Assembly: GCF_003589595.1 (NCBI RefSeq)
Contig: NW_020653766.1
Coordinates: forward strand, 651,392 to 715,391
DNA length: 64,000 bases
Direction: 5' to 3'
Origin: Hyposmocoma kahamanoa
Taxonomy: Eukaryota > Arthropoda > Insecta > Lepidoptera > Cosmopterigidae
This document shows positions 56,219-64,000 of this stretch, piece after piece; position 1 is the stretch's first letter, and each line of letters opens with the position of its first letter. The notes below the pieces were generated by a model that did not search any database, was not told the origin of the DNA, and worked only from the letters and a program-made list of their open reading frames with translations. Both the position numbers and the translations under genes were made by a program.

Positions 56219-56606
56219 TGTGGGGGCGGATTGTGAGAAAAAACGCCTGGTTGTAAATTGAGCTTCTTGTTCTTGGTTTTGCTTGGATCGCGGAGAGATT
56301 TGGAACGCCTTCGGAGTCTTGTGCAGTCAATTTTGGAATGTCGTTCCGCTCCCAACGCTCCGCTTTTTATATCATCGCTGGCCCGCCGTGCTGCTCGCAT
56401 TCTATTCAAGTGTGCGAGCGGGACGGCACCAATGCAGGAGCGGGACGGGAGAACCCTACAGACTCCAAGCAAAACCCCTCTCTCCCTCTCGTTTATTTAC
56501 CAAACCTTAAACTAAATTAACAATACCAAATTATAATAATAAATCACAATAATAAATTTACAATATTAAAAATCACATGGGCGCGAACACGTTTTCGTCC
56601 TGAACA
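56219..56606 (-). repeat. BEL/Pao 5' LTR
   Basis: 388 bp, near-identical to 51399-51787. On the minus strand it is followed by TTTTCTGGTCCTTCAGCAGC, the likely primer-binding region; I cannot assign the tRNA. Confidence 0.95.
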
Positions 56607-56611
56607 ATAAG

Positions 56612-56835
56612 TATTTAGGGGGAAAAATGCCAAACTTCTGCCGAATTTCCTGTACTATGAATACCAGAATAACGATAAATCTGAGGGCAATATCCTGAAT
56701 ACTCAGACAAAAACCAACTTAGAAAAGTTCGTTTCTTAAATTGCCTCAAATCGGGAATCGAACCTCCTCATCAAGCACCTATAGTACTAACCGCTGTACC
56801 ACCGTAGATGATGAGCACAACCCATAATCTGAACC
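56612..56835 (-). mobile_element. tRNA-derived SINE (second family)
   Basis: Minus strand: A box ggtggtacagcggttagtac (~56800), B box GGTTCGATTCC (~56758), body ctaagttggtttttgtctga. The BEL/Pao element inserted at or next to its 3' part. Confidence 0.75.
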
Positions 56836-58080
56836 CGACCGCGCGCCGCAAGCCGAGAGTACAGGGTTCGTCATGTATATAAATATTTGAATATTTACAT
56901 ATAAAAAAAGCTTGGAATTTAAATGATCGTGAACGAAAGAACAAACAAAAATAAAACAAATTAGGGTGGACAAATTACTCCACAAATTCGTCGCTTAAAT
57001 GAATGTTTAGAGTGTACCAAAAAACTACGAAGTTGTAAGGCGTGGAACAATTTCAGATTGTGCTAATCAAATAAAATATTTAACATCGTTTTTCATACCA
57101 AATTGAATTTATAACTATTTTCTCAGTTTCCCAGAAATTAGTTTTCCAATTACGACACTGTACTTTTGAGGCTGCGAAAAGTCAGCCATTTTAGGGTCTA
57201 CAGGTAATTTGCCTTTATAAATATTTGCATCTGGATCAAACTATTATCAATGAGCTTCCTGACGAATAGACTCTGACTTTCTTTGAGAGAAAAGTTTAAA
57301 TAAATTAAGGCGAGTCGTCAGAGGAGAAGCAGAAAAACTGTTTTGGTAGGTCAAGTAGTTTCAGGTATTTACTTTTAAATAACGGTCTGACAAAAAATAT
57401 ACGATACACCTAGAGATTTTGTCTTAAGAATGTGCTAATTGGTTATTCAAGAACTATAATATCTAGCTTTGCACATAATTTTTACATGGAGATATTTCTC
57501 TTTAAGTACTAAGTAGAGAGAACAACTTTCCTTTACGGCTTATTCGAAGTAGGGTAAATACGGTTTAAATGATGGTTTTCTTCAATATATTGAAACCACT
57601 AAATAAACAAAGGATTTGAAATAATAATCCTATATCTTAGCGGATACGTCAGAGACTCGGTTCATTGAGACGAGCAAATTGCGTTTATCGAGTCGGCACG
57701 AGCACTGGCACGTGAAGCAACACCACGATACTCGCATTCGGCGAGTTAATGAATCGACGCCTACGCCTTGTTCACTAATTCGCGAAGATGGCTCCCAGTA
57801 GTTCCTTTGAAGATACCACAGACGAGGGCTAAAGCTACTTCGAAAGTGGTACCCAAAAGTATCGTTTAGTAAAAAATAATGTTTTACGTTTAACTACAAG
57901 CTCGGTAAAGGCATTGCCAAGAAAACTACTGAAAAAACGCGCTCTCATATACCAGCAAAATCCAGTTCACAAATACTGTGTTAGACGCAACTTTCGGGTT
58001 TGTTCACGATGTTTTCATTCGCCTTTTGCAAAATTGGACATGCGATAAAGGACAAAAAATTTACCTAAAGTAAATATTTC
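56836..58080. other. Unassigned sequence
   Basis: No element ends or coding signal resolved. 57640-57830 is less AT-rich (ttgcgtttatcgagtcggca) and may be an old LTR or leader. Confidence 0.35.
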
Positions 58081-58086
58081 CTCAAT

Positions 58087-58109
58087 GTTCACGTTCACGT
58101 GACGTGAAC
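58087..58109. repeat. Short palindromic site
   Basis: gttcacgt and acgtgaac arms around a core tcacgtga (E-box/CACGTG containing). It may belong to the LTR-like stretch that follows (TATAAATAC at ~58278, AATAAAAAT at ~58300). Confidence 0.7.
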
Positions 58110-58364
58110 AGACAACCAGACGAGACATCAATTACCACGTGACGATAATAGGCTGCTCAGCAGTGCACTGACCGAATAGCAACGTGCAAGACCAGCCTGC
58201 TGAGTAGAAGTTTCCTTTGTTTAACATTTAAAAATTATATTGTAGATATACACGCATGCATGTAAATAGAATTTGTATAAATACTCTAGTTTTTAGAAAT
58301 AAAAATCTCTTTGAATCCAGACATCAACGCCGTCTCATTGATGACGACGGAACTCTCCTGACTA

Positions 58365-58620
58365 CAGCATCCTCTCACAGCGGCCAAGACCCCTTTAGCC
58401 GTCAGCTTATCTGATCAGTCTTGTGAGTCTGTGAGACTGGTAGTGAGAAAATCCTCTCCTTGCACCCCTTATCCTTCTCACCTTCCGTCTGTCACCTTAG
58501 GTCGCATGGTAACAGGCTTCCTCTACCTATCTATATACGTATATATAGTAGTGCATGGTTAGGGCTAGGCTGTTAGGTAGGATCGTAGGGTTGTTGTGAT
58601 AGGTTACAGCTTTCCCTTAT
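58365..58620. repeat. Dispersed repeat, copy 2
   Basis: Matches 11950-12215: tcctctcacagcggccaaga, cagtcttgtgagtctgtg, ccttccgtctgtcaccttag, then ggttagggctaggctgttag. Confidence 0.7.
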
Positions 58621-58624
58621 CATT

Positions 58625-60150
58625 TCATGTATAGCCAGCTAGCTTTAATTACACATACAAGACGATATTCAACAGTAACACTCATATCACACCCAACAAA
58701 TACTACACAAAGACATAGATAATGTTAGTTGGCTCTACGTTCAAACACAGACGAAACGTTGAAGTGATACAAATAAATCTTTGGGGCGCTTTTCCACAAC
58801 ATCCGATTATCTTAGGACAAAATCTATAACTTCAATGCAGAAACACAATGGTGCTTGCTTCTACACTCATCAGAAATACGATGTAGATGGGTAGCAATAC
58901 CGGATGCCGTGGAGTTGTGGAGATACGCTATAACCGATCTGCATTGAACGTAGGGGAGTGTAACGTGGTGCCGTCTCAGCGAGACGATGGCGATGCGGGC
59001 GGCTGATTGCCTTCGAATGTCTGCCGAACACATCAGCTAGATCAGCTGCAATTTGCAAACTTGAGCGTCAATATTTGCGAGCGTGATTATTTTTAAAGAA
59101 AAACGCTTCGCAAAATATAATTCTGGGAACACTGTATTGTCATCTAATTGTTCGAAGGTTTTGTCTGTGTGATCCTTACATGGTATCTATTAAATGAATG
59201 AACGGAAATTTAGATTTGCTCTATGAGATTTCGTTGTTTGATTCGAAAGGTGGAACGAGTTTTCCGATGGTTTCGATATCATTCCAATCTTTACTGTCAG
59301 TGATATTTGCAATTTGAAAACAAAGATTTTATGCTCAGGTTTTGTGATAATCGTTTGTCATAAATTCGTTAGCGACGATTTCCAACGAAATTTGACTTAA
59401 CGAGTAACGCGAGGTGGGGTGGAAATGCGTGACGCCGGTGCGAGAAAAGAGAGGGGGGGAGGCAATTAGTGGGGATAAGATAAAACGTGCAAAGTCCGCG
59501 AATGATTCAAGTTTTACAATTAAAACTTGGATGCCAGAGATGTGCTCGAGAGACGATGCGGCGATGATTAGATCAGCGTAGAGAAATATTATTATGGATG
59601 AGATTAATTAAAATCACCACTGTACAGTCGAAAATTTACACCTTGTAAAATACATTCTTGCGACCTTAATTTATTTTATCGACTGCTATATTATAATGGT
59701 TCATATCTTTGAGGAGTTTAAATGATGGTGAGTTTTATTTGTTATGTTTTTTCACAAAGGTTATGCGACTATCATGGGACAGTTCTACAGAAACCGGGCT
59801 TTAGAAATAAAAATGACAGGCAACCATTTTTGTTTGATTGTTAAAAATTACAATGACGTCGTTTCCGCATATTATCTCCATGTCTGAGAGTAACTCTGCC
59901 ACGTTTTGAATAATTCTGATCGCGAAGATAAAGTGTTGAGTGACAGCTCGCGCGTCGCGTCTTCGTGCGACTTTATTATTGGAGAAATTGTTTGAAACAC
60001 TCAAATTGATGTTGTTTATAATTTATAATTTACAAGTAAAATTACTCCCCTAACGTGATACGAAAGCCGAATTTATTTTCTGAAATAAAGATTTTAAAGA
60101 TTCGAATATTAAGTTTGAAGGCTTTTATTCATAATTGCTTTTTATATTAT
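58625..60150. other. Unassigned, apparently low-repeat sequence
   Basis: I find no TE ends or domains here. Short minus-strand ORFs at 58824-59058 and 59801-60004 look like chance. Could be unique host intergenic DNA. Confidence 0.35.
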
Positions 60151-60157
60151 TAATTTA

Positions 60158-60372
60158 AATCCCTCCGAGGTCGAACGGTTACCATGCTGCCACGTAGAAG
60201 TCACGGGTTCGTCACTCGGACCAGGAGAAATAATTGTATGGCCTATATTTATTTATCTCGTGAATTTGGGTGTAATTTTTGATTGTCTATGTGTGTGTCC
60301 ATGGCACCCGCGACATAGGGTTTCCCTAGAGCGGGGTATGTTGAGTGTGTGCGTTATTATTATTTTTTATAG
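60158..60372 (+). mobile_element. tRNA-derived SINE (family S1)
   Basis: A box in gaggtcgaacggttaccatg, degraded B box (GGGTTCGTCACTC), tttgggtgtaatttttgatt, ccatggcacccgcgacatag and gtatgttgagtgtgtgcg plus ATT tail. Confidence 0.85.
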
Positions 60373-60374
60373 TT

Positions 60375-60710
60375 ATTATTATATTCAACAAATATACAAC
60401 GTCTAAATATATATAATATACAAAGTTATGCTGCCCAGCCTACACGGGTCTACTTTTCAGAGACGGTTTAGACCATAATGGTACATAATCAGTGATAGCC
60501 TTCGTTTTACTAAACAGGGTTCTTGCCTAAAGGCAGTTTTTCGGATCGTTGTCAGTCTAAATCAACAAATGTACAAAAAACTAGCCCTTAGATAGATTAA
60601 GTTTTAAAAGTAAAACAAAGGTCAGAATAGTTTGCCATTGTGGTAAAAGCCTATAATGCATTTGAGATTTTAATAGAACTGAAAGTTTCATTGAATTTCT
60701 TTAATTTGCA
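60375..60710. other. Unassigned sequence
   Basis: AT-rich, nothing recognised. Confidence 0.35.
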
Positions 60711-60711
60711 A

Positions 60712-60990
60712 CGGGACCGGTAGCGGCACGGCGGCGGGACGGCGCTAGCCAGGGACCCGCGGGACGCAATTATCGGCCGCCGCCACTCTTTTTGAAGTTT
60801 TTGCGATCTTATTGGGCGAGATAAGGTGGCGACTTCGCTATTGTTCCCGTTAATGAGTCAAAGGAAACCGAGCCACCCCCACCGCCTCTCCAACCCCGCT
60901 GAGACCCTGGGCAGGTACAATTAATTCTCCGCTTATTTATGTAAGTGCTCGGTCTCATCTGTTTAAGGAAGTCACGATCAGTAATTAAGG
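60712..60990. other. GC-rich non-coding block
   Basis: Stands out from AT-rich surroundings (gcggcacggcggcgggacgg; ccacccccaccgcctctcca). No long ORF, no repeat partner in the window and no terminal repeats seen. Candidate host regulatory sequence or a single-copy repeat. Confidence 0.35.
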
Positions 60991-61112
60991 AGGACAAAAG
61001 GTACCCCGTTTTGCTCGAGAGAGCAAAAGAAAAAGTAAGAGTTTTTAAAAATATTGTCTGTCTCTGGGCAAAACTGTCTTAACATATGAAGTGAAGTGTC
61101 TTAACATAAGAG

Positions 61113-61160
61113 TGCGTGCGCGCGCACGGTTATTTGTGCGTGTGTGTGTGTGTATGTGTT
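61113..61160. repeat. GT/GC microsatellite
   Basis: gtgcgtgcgcgcgcacgg then gtgcgtgtgtgtgtgtgtatg. Confidence 0.9.
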
Positions 61161-61626
61161 AACCTGTTGCCATAGATTAAGAGTGTTTTTAAAGGAAGTG
61201 TTCTAGTAGATTTTCGGTTTCCTCATATGATTTGGACTGTATTTACTGTACTGCCATTTTGATATAAGTTTCTTGCAGTCTCCGTAACTTTTGGCGTATA
61301 TTTCTAATTCCTTATTAATTACATAACACAAACTTCCACTTTATAACACATGCAAGTTCTTGGGCTTCACTATAGACTCAAAGTTAAGCTGGAAAGCCCA
61401 TATTAAATCTCGGTGCTACTTACGCACTGCGGAAACTGCGTCCCCTTGTGTCCACTGCGGTGTTGAGGCAAACGTACTTTGCATACTTCCACTCATTGAT
61501 GTCTTATGGTATTACAATGTGGGGCAATTCAATTGAGTTCAAAAGGGTATTTGTTATCCAGAAACGCGCACTGCGGACCATAGTAGGCATAAAAGGTCCT
61601 GTCGGTAAAAATCAGTCCAGTAGAAG

Positions 61627-62118
61627 CATTGACTTACAATTATATGGACGTCGGGTCCGCGCTAAAAAGTGTNNNNNNNNNNNNNNNNNNNNNNNNNNNN
61701 NNNNNNNNNNNNNNNNNNNNNNNNNNNNNNNNNNNNNNNNNNNNNNNNNNNNNNNNNNNNNNNNNNNNNNNNNNNNNNNNNNNNNNNNNNNNNNNNNNNN
61801 NNNNNNNNNNNNNNNNNNNNNNNNNNNNNNNNNNNNNNNNNNNNNNNNNNNNNNNNNNNNNNNNNNNNNNNNNNNNNNNNNNNNNNNNNNNNNNNNNNNN
61901 NNNNNNNNNNNNNNNNNNNNNNNNNNNNNNNNNNNNNNNNNNNNNNNNNNNNNNNNNNNNNNNNNNNNNNNNNNNNNNNNNNNNNNNNNNNNNNNNNNNN
62001 NNNNNNNNNNNNNNNNNNNNNNNNNNNNNNNNNNNNNNNNNNNNNNNNNNNNNNNNNNNNNNNNNNNNNNNNGTGGTTTTTGTATTAGACCCGTCGTCCA
62101 TTTATTTGTAAGTCAATG
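61627..62118. mobile_element. hAT MITE, second copy, interior replaced by assembly gap
   Basis: Left 46 bases and right 46 bases match the ends of the MITE at 9331-9558. Flanked by identical AGTAGAAG (61619-61626, 62119-62126). The middle, 61673-62072, is 400 N. The first copy has 136 bases in that place. Confidence 0.9.
61673..62072. other. Assembly gap (400 N)
   Basis: Exactly 400 N; the round figure suggests an estimated or arbitrary size. Reading frames spanning it are meaningless. Confidence 0.99.
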
Positions 62119-62428
62119 AGTAGAAGCCTTTTTCGAAAGCACCACGTGATAACAGCGTATTCACAGAACAGTCACGATGTAATTGTTTTTGTGCGTAAAA
62201 ACATTCTTATCTAAGAGCGTTGCACAGGCGGAGGCCGACTATTACGCAACATAGGAACACTGAAACCCGTTGCTCATCGAACCGAACTCGCAACGAGAAA
62301 TCCGCGAGTAACCGGCCCCGATTTTACGAACACCTACCGACAAGTCTAAAAAGTGTTACAAATGACGAAGTGTTTTGTTCCCGACTAAAAGATCTTTTAT
62401 TGGATAATGAATTCTACAGTGTGGAGGA

Positions 62429-62466
62429 ATTTGGGCTATGTTGAGTGTGTGCGTTATTATTGTTTA
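62429..62466 (+). repeat. Segment shared by LINE ORF2 end and SINE S1 tail
   Basis: gggctatgttgagtgtgtgc and the following gttattatt occur here at the LINE stop codon and at the 3' end of S1 SINEs (24540, 28545, 60340). Confidence 0.8.
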
Positions 62467-62690
62467 TTATTATTACTTCTTTTAAAGAAATTGTAATTAT
62501 ATTTTTAACTTTGTATGTTTGTATTTTGAAAATATTTAAATTTTTTATTTGTATTTTGTAGTTCGTATTTTTCTTTTAATTATTTTATTTTATAATAACA
62601 ATAAAATTATTATTTACATTATTGACATTATATTTCGAATTGTAATATTATGAAAATTTGATAATATGAAATAAATGATTCTATTCTATT

Positions 62691-63240
62691 CTATTCAAAT
62701 GGGCCGTTCGTTTGTTGAATTGTCTGTTTGCAAATGTTGTATTTACTTTAGGTACTTGTACCACAACATCTTTCCTTTTCCTCTTCGAAATATTTAGATC
62801 ATATTTTAGAGACCCGTGTTGTCTGAGTGCAGTTTCAGTGATGTAGAGTATTTTTATGAACATTCTGTTTTATTTTTCATGTACTTTAAAATCTTTTTAT
62901 TAGACAATTAATTAAAATACATTGGTACTGTAGACTAGGCTCTACTCTATGAGTAGAATCACTGGCTGAGTGAATAGATTTGTAAATAGAATGCTTTAAA
63001 AATGAAGTGTAGGAAAAGAATGGAAGATCTTGACAATTATTGATTTGTAACCCAAAGCCGAACTATGTAAAGGAATAGAATAAAGTATATTTTGAAGATT
63101 ATTCCACTTTATATTCATAAAAGTACCTCTCGCTACGCATCAGAGCGACCCTCGTTACAGTACACAATAAAAGCTTAAATACCAGAAACCAAAACTAGAA
63201 TTAAATTGCTGGCAAGGATCCCCCTTTATATTGCTATGCT
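62691..63240. other. Unassigned sequence
   Basis: AT-rich; no domains or terminal repeats recognised. Confidence 0.35.
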
Positions 63241-63254
63241 AATACGTTGAGCGA

Positions 63255-63600
63255 AGTAGCACCCGGCCCTTGGGTTTCCTAGACAGTCTAGGGACCCCAC
63301 GGGTCAAGACTTTCGACTCCAAAGGGTTGAAAAAGGCGTCGGAGCCGAGATCCTGGTACTTATTACTTTTTATTATTTCCTTAGAGCTTCCAGGTGTGCT
63401 GGACATGGGATGCGGCAAATGCGTCTGCACACGTGGCGTCGAACACCAGTGCCTGGCCCGTACTACAAGGGATGAGTGTCATTCCGTCCGCGCGTTTGCC
63501 CTCAGTTCGCGACAAGCTGCTTGGTTCGAATACAGCGGGTACGTTAACTGTGGCTCAAGCCCAGATGTTCGTTCTATTTATTTGTATCTCATCATAATAC
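63255..63600 (+). pseudogene. Possible RT-like (RTE-type) fragment
   Basis: One frame reads CWTWDAANASAHVASNTSAW, resembling the W-DATC-D-L--SHV--TS region near the C-terminus of lepidopteran RT proteins. Other frames are also open, so this is tentative. Confidence 0.25.
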
Positions 63601-63884
63601 TAATTACTTTAAATGGATTAGTGGTGTGAATTTGGTCTAGTTATTGACGGCTAAAGAGCATCGCGATCTCACGCTCTATAATGTGCTCGATTGCATAGGA
63701 ATAGGGTTTCCATTTCAAGTTTCCAGTCTTTTATACCTGTGTGTTATCGTATCAATTTCTATCAGCAGGGGTCTGCCAATTATTCTTAATAATTGTTTAA
63801 TATGTTACGAAATAGCAGCTAATAACCTGTTATTCCCTCTTAATTCTGCATAATGTTTAGATGGACCCTTAAAACTGCTTATTT

Positions 63885-63970
63885 TATTTATTCAAATTCA
63901 AATTCAAATTTAAAATAATCTTTATTTCATAGGTAAGCATTATTACACTTGAAATCGTCACAGTGGTTAA
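63885..63970 (-). mobile_element. CR1/L2-like LINE 3' tail with hexamer repeat
   Basis: Minus strand: ttacctatgaaataaagatt followed by a TTTGAA repeat (63893-63910). Same ttacacttgaaa and ataggt blocks as the copy at 37340-37480. Continues off the right edge. Confidence 0.65.
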
Positions 63971-64000
63971 ACTCTACCGCTCATTCGTAAGGCAGATTCC

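Larger units (their letters stand above)
51399..56606 (-). mobile_element. BEL/Pao LTR retrotransposon, recent, integrase-less
   Basis: Two LTRs of ~389 bp (TG...CA), flanked by identical ATAAG (51394-51398 and 56607-56611). The LTRs differ by one indel in an A run and one C/T change, so the insertion is recent. One ORF fills the interior on the minus strand: 42 bases separate it from the 5' LTR and 33 from the 3' LTR. The pol ends after RNase H, so integrase is missing; copies of this kind would need it in trans. Confidence 0.93.
61345..62690 (+). pseudogene. LINE RT C-terminus and 3' UTR, interrupted by a hAT MITE
   Basis: Before the MITE: KFLGFTIDSKLSWKAHI (frameshift), then FAYFHSLMSYGITMWGNS and VFVIQKRALRTIVG. 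After it: a short LFRKHHVITA segment and RPRFYEHLPTSLKSV...FYSVEEF, a LINE ORF2 end. The 3' UTR finishes gaaataaatgattctattct with an ATTCT repeat tail at ~62690. Confidence 0.82.

Noticed and set aside
61448..62119. 223-codon ORF across the N run
   Set aside because: Most of it is N; the real sequence is a LINE RT end broken by a MITE.

Overview
The window looks like nuclear DNA from a moth or butterfly (Lepidoptera). This is inferred from AT-rich sequence, LINE ORF1 proteins that combine a PHD-like finger with a baculovirus FP-like C-terminal domain, abundant tRNA-derived SINEs and short hAT/Harbinger-type elements. Apart from a few doubtful ORFs, there is one host gene. It lies in a dense, layered landscape of transposable elements (TEs).

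Host gene. On the minus strand, from 44575 down to 2913, twelve exons can be joined with GT-AG introns and matching phases throughout. They encode the N-terminal ~883 residues of an anoctamin (TMEM16) membrane protein: a 301-residue N-terminal exon, the dimerisation-type cytoplasmic domain, the YPLHDG motif, TM1 to TM5 and the start of TM6. The C-terminal exons lie left of the window. Exon 12 carries, in frame and in the sense orientation, a stretch derived from the 3' UTR of a LINE that is dispersed across the window. It falls in the cytoplasmic TM4-TM5 loop. This is the most unusual feature of the window.

Layout. 1-2.1 kb: 5' half of a LINE with an intact ORF1 (minus). 2.9-44.6 kb: the anoctamin gene, its introns filled with LINE fragments (3.6-5.4, 12.8-15.7, 15.7-19.1, 19.3-21.1, 22.0-23.0, 39.2-41.1 kb), LTR remnants (gag at 6-7 kb, BEL/Pao gag-protease at 27.4-29.2 kb, solo LTRs at 14.1 and 23.4 kb, a leader-gag remnant at 36.5 kb), hAT elements (9.3, 30.6, 34.2 kb), Harbinger-like elements with MADF relics (23.1, 33.0 kb) and SINEs. 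44.9-51.1 kb: LINE 3' UTR pieces, SINEs, another Harbinger-like copy, and a ~136 bp repeat array interrupted by a P-element-like miniature element with a THAP-start ORF. 51.4-56.6 kb: a very young BEL/Pao element (near-identical LTRs, perfect 5 bp TSD) whose single long ORF stops after RNase H and lacks integrase. 56.6-61.3 kb: mostly unassigned sequence with two SINEs and a GC-rich block. 61.3-62.7 kb: a LINE 3' end split by a hAT miniature element, inside which the only assembly gap (400 N) falls. 62.7-64 kb: LINE debris.

Several nested insertions can be read precisely because removing the inner element restores the host reading frame or terminal repeat. Together they give a relative timeline of mobile-element activity within and next to one gene.
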